This document shows, piece by piece, positions 16,691 through 24,977 of a DNA stretch of 64,000 nucleotides. The position numbers and the translations under genes were made by a program. Under the pieces are notes generated by a model. That model was given only the letters and a program-made list of their open reading frames with translations. It was not told where the DNA came from and searched no databases. The stretch's first letter is position 1; every line of letters starts with the position of its first letter. The stretch comes from Prevotella sp. UBA3776 (GTDB lineage: Bacteria; Bacteroidota; Bacteroidia; Bacteroidales; Bacteroidaceae): positions 1 to 64,000 of the forward strand of contig DFFM01000037.1 in assembly GCA_002369515.1 (NCBI GenBank), read 5' to 3'.

Positions 16691-17512
16691 ATGGACATCA
16701 TACAGCGCAATTTCTTCCGTCTGCTACGCTCGGGCGCCTACGGCGACGCCGATGCCATCGAACCCATGTCGGCCTTCAAGTGGAGGCGGGTGTTCCAGAT
16801 GGTGGAATCGCAGGACGTGGCCTCCACCACGCTCAAGGGCCTGGAGAACCATGCCAACGACCGCAACCTCAACCTGCCCGAAGGCATGCAGGAACAATGG
16901 CGGAACGCCGCACACAACAGCGAGAAGCGCACCATCATGAGTTCGCCCATGGCCACCTTCGAACTGTCGAACTTCTTTCTGAACCGCCGACTGAAAAAAA
17001 TCATGACCACCGAGCGCCACAGCATTGACTGTTCGGGCGAAACCATGCAGCTGCTGAACATCATCATCTACAACGTGAACCACATTCTCAGCAGCGGCAT
17101 CAGTCTGCACGGCATCATCGAACTGGGGCGATTCCTGCGCAAGCAGGGCGACCGCGTGGATTTCGTCAAGCTGGACAACTGGTTGGCCAAGTTGGGCATG
17201 CAGCGCATGGCACAGCTCGAAGGCAGCATCCTGATGGCCGTGTTCAACTTCGAACAAGACGAGCTGCCCTTTGTGCAGCACATGGAGCCTGCCGCCTACA
17301 AACTGACGCTGCGCACACTGAGCCACACGGCCAAGGACACCGCCGAAGACTGGCACTTCAGACAATCGAGCACTGGCTTCGTGCAGAACAACTCGAAGGT
17401 GCTCCGTCGGAACCTGCGCCGGAGCATGCGCTATTTTGCCTATTATCCGGTAGAAACCACCAGCAATTTCTTCAACAACTTCGTAAAGTCGCTCTCTGAG
17501 ATAGAAGAATAG
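16691..17512 (+). CDS. Conserved hypothetical protein, possibly nucleotidyltransferase-like
   Basis: A 273-residue cytoplasmic protein without signal peptide or membrane helix. The opening IQRNFFRLLRSGAYGD and the WRRVFQMVESQDV segment recall the helical start of large uncharacterised nucleotidyltransferases in this phylum, but the catalytic GS...D.D pattern was not found, so the resemblance may be superficial. It starts 118 nt after the NhaC-like gene; the gap contains a C8 run and no clear promoter. Function unknown. Confidence 0.6.
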   Translation: MDIIQRNFFRLLRSGAYGDADAIEPMSAFKWRRVFQMVESQDVASTTLKGLENHANDRNLNLPEGMQEQWRNAAHNSEKRTIMSSPMATFELSNFFLNRRLKKIMTTERHSIDCSGETMQLLNIIIYNVNHILSSGISLHGIIELGRFLRKQGDRVDFVKLDNWLAKLGMQRMAQLEGSILMAVFNFEQDELPFVQHMEPAAYKLTLRTLSHTAKDTAEDWHFRQSSTGFVQNNSKVLRRNLRRSMRYFAYYPVETTSNFFNNFVKSLSEIEE

Positions 17513-17637
17513 GGGTTTGCGGCTTGCAGACTGCTGATTACGGTCAAAGTTCAAAGCCTTGACACCCTAAAAATTTAAAAAAAGCTATACTTGTTATAAT
17601 TTTTAATTTTTAATTTTTAATCTTAGATTTTTTGTAG

Positions 17638-17645
17638 TACCTTTG
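17638..17645 (+). promoter_or_regulatory. Promoter -7 box of the GH25 gene (near-leaderless)
   Basis: TACCTTTG followed by CACCT and the ATG at 17651. Transcription would start at or next to the start codon. Confidence 0.65.
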
Positions 17646-17650
17646 CACCT

Positions 17651-18346
17651 ATGAAACGAATCATAGGCATCATCATAAGCATATTTGCACTTTTGCCAAT
17701 CTGCGCGCAAACCACCGAAGTGAATTGCGAGGACACTTGCGCCCATATCCACGGCATCGACCTGAGCCACTATCAGGGCCGCGTGTTCTGGGAGCATGTG
17801 GGAGACAACAGCAAAATGGCATACGTCTATCTGAAAGCCACCGAAGGCGGCGACCGCATCGACCACACCTACGAGGAGAACATCCGTCTGGCCCACCGGT
17901 ACGGGCTCAAAGTGGGGTCCTACCACTTCTACCGTCCGCTGACCGACCAGCGCCGCCAACTCGAAAACTTCAAGGCGCAGTGCCGTCCGGGCGACCAGGA
18001 CCTCATCCCGATGATCGACATCGAAACCAAAGGCGGGCTGAGCACCGAGGCTTTCTGCGACTCGCTCTTCAAATTCCTCGACCTGGTGGAAAAAGCCTAC
18101 AAGCAGAAACCGCTGCTCTACACCGGCCGCAACTTCTACAACGCCAACTTGGCCTACAAGGTGGATGACTACAAACTCATGATAGCCCAATATACCGACG
18201 ACCCACCAACGCTCATCGACGAGCGCGACTATCTGGCCTGGCAATATTCGGCCAAGGGACGCATCAAGGGCATCAACACCTATGTGGACAAAAGCCGGTT
18301 CATGGGCAACCACAGTCTGCGCGAACTGAAATACAGAAGGCACTGA
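17651..18346 (+). CDS. Secreted GH25 muramidase (lysozyme)
   Basis: A 231-residue glycoside hydrolase family 25 protein that cleaves the MurNAc-GlcNAc linkage of peptidoglycan. Signal peptide at residues 1-19. Family signatures are GIDLSHYQG (Asp37), KATEGG (Glu65), VGSYHFYRP and the catalytic MIDIE pair (Asp123 and Glu125), ending with the substrate-floor segment LAWQYSAKGRIKGI. Length is that of a single catalytic domain without cell-wall-binding repeats. Probably a cell-wall remodelling enzyme acting in the periplasm or outside. Its promoter almost abuts the ATG. Confidence 0.93.
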   Translation: MKRIIGIIISIFALLPICAQTTEVNCEDTCAHIHGIDLSHYQGRVFWEHVGDNSKMAYVYLKATEGGDRIDHTYEENIRLAHRYGLKVGSYHFYRPLTDQRRQLENFKAQCRPGDQDLIPMIDIETKGGLSTEAFCDSLFKFLDLVEKAYKQKPLLYTGRNFYNANLAYKVDDYKLMIAQYTDDPPTLIDERDYLAWQYSAKGRIKGINTYVDKSRFMGNHSLRELKYRRH

Positions 18347-18443
18347 CCGCTCCCCCCAGAAACGTTTGCTTCGCCAAGGGAGAAGGTCTGATAAAAAGAA
18401 TCTGAAGAAACAACAAACATATACTTTTTTTTGAAATAAAACC

Positions 18444-19901
18444 ATGGCAATCATAAAATGTCCCGAGTGCGGCCGTCAAATCAGCGACAAAGCACCCACC
18501 TGCCCCAACTGCGGGGTGGAAATAGCAGGAAAGGTGGTGAAATGCCCCGACTGCTTCAACGTCTATTTCAAGGACGAGGAAACCTGCCCCAACTGCCATC
18601 GCCATAATGACGCTTACCAGCCGCAGCAAACCGAGTCTGCCCAGCCACAGCAGCAACGTGTACAGATACCTGTCCCCACTGCCGCCCAAATGGCATCGTC
18701 GGCAACAGCCAGCAGCCAACAATCTGCAGCCGGCAACAGCCGCAACCGCACCACACGCGTCACTCCGCCGCCCGTAGGAGGCGAGCCGCGCAAAAGCCAC
18801 ACACCGCTCATCGTGTCCTTTGTCATCGCCCTCATCATCTGCGCCATCTGCTTCTACTTCTACCAGCAGGCCAACAACAGCAAGGAGCGCGAAGAATACG
18901 AGTTTGCCATGCAGAGCAGCGACCCACTGGTGCTGCAGACCTATCTCGACAACTTCACCGAGGCACCCCAGGAACATCGCGATTCAATTGCCGCCCATCT
19001 CAACGCCATCAAACAGGGCGACCGCGACTGGGCCAACGCCGTAGTCAGCGGCTCAAGGGCTGCCATCGAGGACTACCTACGCATTCACCCCAACAGCACC
19101 CACCGCATTGAGGCCATCCACAAGATTGACTCGCTCGACTGGACCGTGGCCCAGAACCAGAACAGCCTCGAAGCCTTCAAGGAATACATCGACCGCCATG
19201 CCGACGGCGAGCACTTCAGCGAGGCAAAGCAAATCTACGACCGGCTGGTGGCCACAGTTGTCACGCAGGAAGACATCGACATGGTGAAAGGACTCTTCAA
19301 GAAGTACTTCCAGAGCATCAACAGCAAAGACGAGAGCACACTGCTCACCACCGTCACCTCCATTCTGAAGAACTTCCTCGGCAAGGACAACGCCAATTCG
19401 GGCGACGTGGTGAACTTCCTCCACCAGATTTACCGCGACGACATGAGTCGCATGAACTTCTCGCTCAACAACGACTTCAGCATCAACAAGAAAACCTCTG
19501 ACACAGGAGGCCCCTATGAGTTCAGTGTCAGTTTCTCGGCTGGACAAAACGTTGAGCGCGACGGCAAACAAGAGAAAAACCGCTACCGCATACGTGCCAC
19601 CGTGTCGCCAGAAGGAAAAATCTCGGGCTTCAACATGACACGCATTGTGGAGCAGCCCGCCGAAACGGCCACTTCTAGCTCCGAGTCGAAGCCAGCAGCT
19701 TCTGCCACTTCGAAACCTGCGTCGTCAACGACTTCGAAGCCTGCTGCCTCTGCCAGTTCGAAGCCTGCTTCATCGACTGCTGCAAAGACAGCTGCCAAAC
19801 CAGCTGCCGCCGCAACGTCGAAACCAGCCGCCAAACCAGCTGCAAAGCCTGCTGAGACAAAGAAAACAGAAACCAAAAAGACAGAAGCAAAGAAGAACTA
19901 G
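18444..19901 (+). CDS. Zinc-ribbon membrane protein with KPA-rich repeat tail
   Basis: A 485-residue protein. Residues 1-52 carry two zinc ribbons (CPECGRQ...CPNCG and CPDCFNV...CPNCH). A Gln/Ser-rich linker follows, then one membrane helix (about 115-135) and an extracytoplasmic helical region with tetratricopeptide-like spacing (140-260). A domain with QSINSKDESTLLTTVTSILKNFL (about 285-320) precedes a tail of octapeptide repeats (KPAASATS, KPASSTTS and variants) ending in KKTETKKTEAKKN. The zinc ribbons at the N-terminus resemble those of double-zinc-ribbon envelope proteins; no enzymatic motif was seen. It lies 24 nt upstream of the DEAD-box gene. Confidence 0.75.
   Translation: MAIIKCPECGRQISDKAPTCPNCGVEIAGKVVKCPDCFNVYFKDEETCPNCHRHNDAYQPQQTESAQPQQQRVQIPVPTAAQMASSATASSQQSAAGNSRNRTTRVTPPPVGGEPRKSHTPLIVSFVIALIICAICFYFYQQANNSKEREEYEFAMQSSDPLVLQTYLDNFTEAPQEHRDSIAAHLNAIKQGDRDWANAVVSGSRAAIEDYLRIHPNSTHRIEAIHKIDSLDWTVAQNQNSLEAFKEYIDRHADGEHFSEAKQIYDRLVATVVTQEDIDMVKGLFKKYFQSINSKDESTLLTTVTSILKNFLGKDNANSGDVVNFLHQIYRDDMSRMNFSLNNDFSINKKTSDTGGPYEFSVSFSAGQNVERDGKQEKNRYRIRATVSPEGKISGFNMTRIVEQPAETATSSSESKPAASATSKPASSTTSKPAASASSKPASSTAAKTAAKPAAAATSKPAAKPAAKPAETKKTETKKTEAKKN
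19689..19898 (+). repeat. 24-bp coding repeats (KPA octapeptides)
   Basis: Four to five imperfect 24-bp units encode KPA(A/S)S(A/T)(T/S)S-like octapeptides and then decay into AAKPA and TKK motifs; histone H1-like basic composition. Confidence 0.75.
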
Positions 19902-19925
19902 ACTTCTTTGCAGAAACTTTGTGCC

Positions 19926-21242
19926 ATGATAGGGAAGATACTTGAAAAACTCCACATCGCCGAACTCAACATGATGCAGCAGGAAGCTGTCGAGGCTATT
20001 CTGCGCACTAAGGACGACGTGCTGGTGCTTTCGCCTACGGGCACGGGCAAGACGCTTTCCTATCTGCTGCCGCTGGCCGAACTGCTCGATTCGTCGAGCG
20101 ACGAGCTGCAAGCCGTGGTGCTGGTTCCTGGACGCGAACTGGCTCTCCAATCGGCCACTGTGATGCGCGACATGGGCTGTGGCCTGCGCGCCATGAGCCT
20201 CTATGGCGGTCGTCCCACGATGGACGAGCATCGACAGTTGCGCGAGGTGAAACCCCACATCGTTTTTGCCACGCCAGGGCGGTTGAACGACCATCTGGAC
20301 AAAGGCAACTTGAGTGGCGAGGGGGTGAAATATCTGGTGATTGACGAGTTCGACAAGTGTCTGGAAATGGGTTTCCAGGCAGAGATGTCGGCCGCGACAG
20401 CCAAACTGACTCGTGTGGAGCGGCGCATGCTGCTCTCGGCCACCCGTGCTGCCGAGATTCCGCGCTTTGTGAACATGGGGCGCACACGCATGGTGGAGTT
20501 TCTGGACGACGACGAGCAGGTTTCTTCGCGCGTACATATATATATTGTGCGCAGCAGGCAGAAAGACAAACTGCCTTCGCTCCAACAACTGTTGCTGCAG
20601 TTGGGGGAGGGGAGCAGCATCGTGTTTCTGAACTATCGCGAGAGCGTTGAGCGCACGGACGCTTTTCTGCGGTCGTGCGGCTTCAGCACCAGTGCTTTCC
20701 ACGGCGGCATGGAGCAGAAGCAGCGCGAGGATGCACTCTACAAGTTCTCCAACGGTTCGGCCAACGTGATGGTGAGCACCGACTTGGCTTCGCGCGGTCT
20801 GGATATTCCCGACATAGAGAACATCATCCATTACCATCTGCCCGAGAGCGAAGAAGGCTATATCCACCGTGTGGGACGCACGGCGCGCTGGGACAAGAGC
20901 GGACGTGCTTTCTTCATCCTCGGCCCCGACGAACAGTTGCCCGGCTATGTGGATGCCGTGGTGGAGGACTTCGAGCTGCTGCCCCAAAGCGGACAGCCTG
21001 CACCGCCGCGCATGGCAACGGTCTATATAGGCAAGGGCAAGAAAGACAAAATCTCGAAAGGCGACATTGTGGGGTTCCTCTGCAAGAAGGGGGGCTTGGA
21101 CAGTTCAGAGATAGGCCGCATCGACGTGAAAGACCGCTATGCCTACGCCGCCGTCAGCCGCGAAAAGCTGCAGCAGGTGCTCCGCCAGACGCAGGGCGAA
21201 AAAATTAAAGGCATAAAAACGCTATGTGAACTTGTCAAATAG
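19926..21242 (+). CDS. DbpA-like DEAD-box RNA helicase (DEFD variant)
   Basis: A 438-residue ATP-dependent RNA helicase. Motif I SPTGTGKT (36-43), Ia VPGRELA, Ib TPGR, motif II DEFD (140-143, in place of DEAD), motif III SAT, then motifs ASRGLD and HRVGRTAR. The C-terminal domain (about 365-438) resembles the DbpA RNA-binding domain that targets 23S rRNA hairpin 92, so a role in large-subunit assembly is likely. The start at 19926 was chosen over 19908 because the family begins there. The stop of the zinc-ribbon gene is 24 nt upstream. Confidence 0.88.
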   Translation: MIGKILEKLHIAELNMMQQEAVEAILRTKDDVLVLSPTGTGKTLSYLLPLAELLDSSSDELQAVVLVPGRELALQSATVMRDMGCGLRAMSLYGGRPTMDEHRQLREVKPHIVFATPGRLNDHLDKGNLSGEGVKYLVIDEFDKCLEMGFQAEMSAATAKLTRVERRMLLSATRAAEIPRFVNMGRTRMVEFLDDDEQVSSRVHIYIVRSRQKDKLPSLQQLLLQLGEGSSIVFLNYRESVERTDAFLRSCGFSTSAFHGGMEQKQREDALYKFSNGSANVMVSTDLASRGLDIPDIENIIHYHLPESEEGYIHRVGRTARWDKSGRAFFILGPDEQLPGYVDAVVEDFELLPQSGQPAPPRMATVYIGKGKKDKISKGDIVGFLCKKGGLDSSEIGRIDVKDRYAYAAVSREKLQQVLRQTQGEKIKGIKTLCELVK

Positions 21243-21282
21243 ACACCTAAAACCAGCGTTTCAGAAACTTTATGCTAAAAAA

Positions 21283-21314
21283 TTTGCCTGTTTCAGATAA
21301 AAAGTGTAATTTCG
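21283..21314 (+). promoter_or_regulatory. Promoter of serC-serA
   Basis: TTTG at 21283-21286, a 20-nt spacer and TAATTTCG at 21307-21314; about 110 nt before serC. Confidence 0.6.
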
Positions 21315-21426
21315 CAGTCGCTTTTTAGTAAGGTTATATGCTCGGCGTTTCGGTCTGGGCAACAGAAAGGAAAAAAAGAAAAAAATCATTATATCACATC
21401 AATCAACAAAAGTCAAAAAAAGTCAA

Positions 21427-22494
21427 ATGAAGAAGTACAACTTTAATGCAGGTCCTTCAATGCTTCCACGCGAAGTGATTGAGAACACTGCGAAACAGTG
21501 TTTAGACTTTAATGGTAGTGGTCTTTCATTGATGGAAATCAGCCATCGTGCCAAGGATTTCCAACCAGTGGTCGATGAGGCCGTTGCACTCGTCAAGGAG
21601 TTGCTCCAGGTGCCCGATGGCTACTCGGTCATCTTCCTCGGCGGCGGTGCCAGCCTTGAATTCTGCATGATTCCCTACAACTTCCTGATTAAGAAGGCTG
21701 CCTATCTCAACACGGGTGTCTGGGCCAAAAAGGCCATGAAGGAGGCCAAGCTGTTCGGCGAGGTGGTTGAGGTGGCTTCTTCTGCCGATGCCAACTACAC
21801 GTTCATTCCCAAGGGATGGACAGTGCCCGCTGATGCCGACTATTTGCACATCACCACCAACAATACCATCTACGGTACCGAAATCCGCAAGGATTTGGAC
21901 GTGCCAGTACGCCTCATTGCCGACATGTCGTCGGACATCTTCAGCCGCCCGGTGGATGTGGCGAAGTACGACGCCATCTATGCAGGTGCCCAGAAGAACC
22001 TGGCCATGGCCGGTGTGACCATCATCATTGTGAAGGACGATGCCCTGGGTCGCGCCCCGCGTGAGATTCCCACAATGCTCGACTATCGCACCCATGTGGA
22101 GAAGGGGTCGATGTTCAACACACCTCCCGTGGTGCCCATCTATTGCGCACTGGAGAACCTGCGCTGGATTAAGGCTCAAGGTGGTGTAGAAGCCATGGAC
22201 CGCCGGGCTCACGAGCGCGCCGAAATCGTCTATGGAGAAATTGACCGCAACAAACTCTTCCGCGGTACAGCCGTCGAGGAAGACCGTTCGCTGATGAACC
22301 TCTGCTTCGTAATGGCCGACGAGTACAAAGAGCTGGAGAAAGAATTCCTCGACTTCGCAACGTCAAAGGGCATGGTGGGCGTCAAGGGCCACCGTTCGGT
22401 AGGCGGTTTCCGCGCCAGCTGCTACAATGCCCAGACCATTGAAGGCTGCAACGCACTTGTGGCATGCATGAAGGAGTTTGAAGCTAATCATTAA
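21427..22494 (+). CDS. serC: Phosphoserine aminotransferase
   Basis: A 355-residue class V aminotransferase that converts 3-phosphohydroxypyruvate and glutamate to phosphoserine. N-terminal FNAGPSMLP, the GGGASLEF cofactor-phosphate segment, and the PLP lysine in [12 protein letters not shown] (near residue 190) are all present, and [11 protein letters not shown] at the C-terminus is the substrate-binding segment. Length is normal. It forms an operon with serA (54-nt gap), covering the first two steps of serine synthesis. Confidence 0.96.
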   Translation: MKKYNFNAGPSMLPREVIENTAKQCLDFNGSGLSLMEISHRAKDFQPVVDEAVALVKELLQVPDGYSVIFLGGGASLEFCMIPYNFLIKKAAYLNTGVWAKKAMKEAKLFGEVVEVASSADANYTFIPKGWTVPADADYLHITTNNTIYGTEIRKDLDVPVRLIADMSSDIFSRPVDVAKYDAIYAGAQKNLAMAGVTIIIVKDDALGRAPREIPTMLDYRTHVEKGSMFNTPPVVPIYCALENLRWIKAQGGVEAMDRRAHERAEIVYGEIDRNKLFRGTAVEEDRSLMNLCFVMADEYKELEKEFLDFATSKGMVGVKGHRSVGGFRASCYNAQTIEGCNALVACMKEFEANH

Positions 22495-22548
22495 TGCTGA
22501 GTAGGCTGCGACACGGTCGTAGCACACAATACAAAGAAAACAAGAAGA

Positions 22549-23466
22549 ATGAAAGTTTTAGTAGCAACAGAAAAGCCCTTCGCAGCCGCTGCTGTCGAGG
22601 GCATTCGCAAAGAGATTGAGGCAGCAGGCAACGAACTGGCACTGCTGGAGAAATATACCGAGAAGGCCCAGCTTCTGGACGCTGTGAAAGATGCCGACGC
22701 ACTGATCATCCGCTCGGACAAGGTGGATGCCGAAGTGCTCGACGCTGCCAAGCAGCTGAAGATTGTGGTTCGTGCCGGTGCCGGTTATGACAACATCGAC
22801 CTGGCTGCCGCCACTGCTCACAACGTGGTGGCCGAAAACACCCCCGGACAGAACTCCAACGCTGTGGCCGAACTGGTGTTTGGTCTGCTGGTGATGGCTG
22901 TGCGTGGTTTCTACAATGGGAAGAGTGGCTCCGAGCTTCTCGGCAAGAAACTGGGCATTCTGGCCTTTGGAAACGTAGGCCGCAACGTGGCCCGCATAGC
23001 CAAGGGCTTTGGCATGGATGTATATGCATACGATGCTTACTGCCCCGCTGAGGTCATCGAGAAGGCTGGCGTTCACGCCGTTGAGAATCAGGAGGCCTTG
23101 TTCGAGCTGTGCGACATTGTTTCACTTCACATTCCCGCTACTGCTGAGACCAAGCAGAGCATCAACTATGCGCTGGTGGGCAAGATGAAGAAGGGTGGCA
23201 TCCTGGTGAACACCGCGCGCAAGGAAGTCATCAACGAACCTGAACTCATCAAACTGATGCAGGAGCGCGACGACCTGAAGTTTGTCACTGACATCAAGCC
23301 CGATGCCGATGCTGACTTCGCACAATTTGAAGGTCGCTACTTCGCCACGCCAAAGAAGATGGGAGCACAAACAGCCGAGGCCAACATCAATGCCGGCATC
23401 GCCGCTGCTCGTCAGATCAACGCTTTCTTCAAGGATGGCGACACCAAGTTCCAGGTGAACAAGTAA
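22549..23466 (+). CDS. serA: D-3-phosphoglycerate dehydrogenase, short form with Lys in place of catalytic His
   Basis: A 305-residue NAD-dependent dehydrogenase oxidising 3-phosphoglycerate. The NAD-binding motif is at about 138-146 (LAFGNVGRN), with ENTPGQNSNAVAELV near 96-110 and NTARKEVINE near 221-230. There is no ACT or ASB regulatory domain, so it is the short type. The usual catalytic His of the TPHxGxxT segment is replaced by Lys269/Lys270 (ATPKKMGAQT), as in the class described as type IIIK. It is co-transcribed with serC. Confidence 0.93.
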   Translation: MKVLVATEKPFAAAAVEGIRKEIEAAGNELALLEKYTEKAQLLDAVKDADALIIRSDKVDAEVLDAAKQLKIVVRAGAGYDNIDLAAATAHNVVAENTPGQNSNAVAELVFGLLVMAVRGFYNGKSGSELLGKKLGILAFGNVGRNVARIAKGFGMDVYAYDAYCPAEVIEKAGVHAVENQEALFELCDIVSLHIPATAETKQSINYALVGKMKKGGILVNTARKEVINEPELIKLMQERDDLKFVTDIKPDADADFAQFEGRYFATPKKMGAQTAEANINAGIAAARQINAFFKDGDTKFQVNK

Positions 23467-23509
23467 CAGGCGATCCCTTCATGGGACGTCTAAAAGAATT
23501 TAGTGGAAG

Positions 23510-23560
23510 CTATCAGGAGCCGACAGTCATGTCGTCTCCTGTTAACTCCCGCTTTTTTCG
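23510..23560 (+). terminator. Possible terminator after serA
   Basis: Stem CAGGAG..GAC paired with GTC..CTCCTG (23514-23541), followed 10 nt later by a T6 run. The distance to the T-run makes this weak. Confidence 0.4.
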
Positions 23561-23617
23561 TTAGTTTCCTGCGCATGCGCATCAGCAGTGATTCACAACA
23601 ACAGCTAATCCAGACAG

Positions 23618-24151
23618 ATGGACCTCAGAGAGCAACTCTCACACAACATCCACCAACACGACATTCAGGAGATATGTTTGCAGTTGGCTGGCAGCAGGGA
23701 GCAGGGCGATGGCTACAGTCTTCGCTCGAAACTCTACGGCCTGCTGTTCGATGACGACCTGCGCGTGGCCAACAATGCAGCCTGGGTGTTGACCCATTTG
23801 GGAAAGACCGACGGAGCTTGGATGGAACAGCACCGCGAGGAACTTGTGGACGAAGTCATGCACACCGGCGATTCCACCCGGCGCCGACTGCTCATGACCC
23901 TGCTCGAACGCATGCACTTCGGCAAGGAACATGTGCAACCAGCGTTTCTGGATTTCTGTCTGGGCTTGATACTCGACAGCAGTGCATCTTCGGGCACACG
24001 CTCGCTGGCCATCAAACTGGCTTATGCCCAGTGCCGCCACTACCAAGAACTGGGTGAAGAATTGCGCTCCACCCTGCAAATGATGGATGCTGAAACGCTG
24101 CTGCCCGGGGTGAAGAACACGCGCGCGAAAATTTTGAACAAAAAACATTGA
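23618..24151 (+). CDS. HEAT-repeat-like hypothetical protein
   Basis: A 177-residue, all-helical protein with HEAT-like spacing (DDLRVANNAAWVLTHLG, STRRRLLMTLLERM, SSGTRSLAIKLAYAQC). No catalytic motif was seen. It ends 12 nt before the AlkD-type gene on the same strand, which is also a HEAT-repeat protein, so the two are probably co-transcribed. It may be a partner or a diverged relative of AlkD; this is inference from context. Confidence 0.65.
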   Translation: MDLREQLSHNIHQHDIQEICLQLAGSREQGDGYSLRSKLYGLLFDDDLRVANNAAWVLTHLGKTDGAWMEQHREELVDEVMHTGDSTRRRLLMTLLERMHFGKEHVQPAFLDFCLGLILDSSASSGTRSLAIKLAYAQCRHYQELGEELRSTLQMMDAETLLPGVKNTRAKILNKKH

Positions 24152-24163
24152 GCCATTGTACTT

Positions 24164-24853
24164 ATGCTGAACGACGACATCAGAACCCGGCTTGCAGCAC
24201 TGAGCGACGCTGCATACGCCGATTTCCAGCGCAAGCTGATACCTAACGTGAATCCCGCTGCGATTATAGGAGTGCGTACACCGGCCTTGCGCACATTTGC
24301 CAAGCAACTGGTGAGGGAATCCGACGTGGAGTCTTTTCTGGCGGCGTTGCCCCACACCACATTCGATGAAAACCAACTGCATGCGTTCATCATTTCAGAG
24401 ACAAAAGACTATGGTTTGGCGCTCCGACAAGTGGAACAATTCCTGCCCTTCATCGACAATTGGGCAACGTGCGACCAACTTTCGCCCAAAAGTTTCAGGA
24501 AGCATCCTGAGGATTTGCTTCCGCACGTGATGACTTGGCTCGGTTCCAAGGGCGAATATACGGTCCGCTTTGCCATCTGCACACTGATGCGCTATTTTTT
24601 GGACGATCTTTTTGAGCCGTCCTACGCCGAGCTGGTGGCACAGGTTCAGCGCGAGGAATATTACGTGCGCATGATGCAGGCATGGTATTTCGCCACTGCG
24701 CTTGCCAAGCAGTACGAGTCGATACTCCCCTTTATTGAACAGCAACGGCTGGAGCCGTGGACGCATAATAAAGCCATTCAGAAAGCCATCGAGAGCTACC
24801 GTGTCAGCGATGCTCACAAGGCCTATCTCAAGACGCTCCGAAGAAAGGCGTGA
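24164..24853 (+). CDS. AlkD-family DNA alkylation repair protein
   Basis: A 229-residue HEAT-like-repeat protein of the AlkD DNA glycosylase superfamily, which removes bulky or cationic alkylated bases. Family features are GVRTPALRTFAKQLVRE near residues 34-52, then the conserved DNWATCDQLSPKSF segment near 97-110 carrying the Trp and Asp of the active site, and FAICTLMRYFLDD. Length matches the family. It sits 12 nt after the HEAT-like gene. Confidence 0.85.
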   Translation: MLNDDIRTRLAALSDAAYADFQRKLIPNVNPAAIIGVRTPALRTFAKQLVRESDVESFLAALPHTTFDENQLHAFIISETKDYGLALRQVEQFLPFIDNWATCDQLSPKSFRKHPEDLLPHVMTWLGSKGEYTVRFAICTLMRYFLDDLFEPSYAELVAQVQREEYYVRMMQAWYFATALAKQYESILPFIEQQRLEPWTHNKAIQKAIESYRVSDAHKAYLKTLRRKA

Positions 24854-24856
24854 CAT

Positions 24857-24897
24857 GAAAAAAGGAGTTCAAGAAGCCATTGAGACTTCCTGAACTC
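24857..24897 (-). terminator. Terminator of the GH5 gene
   Basis: Stem GGAGTTCA-GAAG paired with CTTC-TGAACTCC (24863-24875 and 24885-24897); on the minus strand it is followed by T6. It lies 80 nt past the GH5 stop codon. Confidence 0.7.
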
Positions 24898-24977
24898 CAT
24901 GAGATTACTTGAATAATCTGATTGCTCGTTTTTTTTCTTCTGAACTCTGTCAAATAGAGAGAGCCCACAATAAAGAT

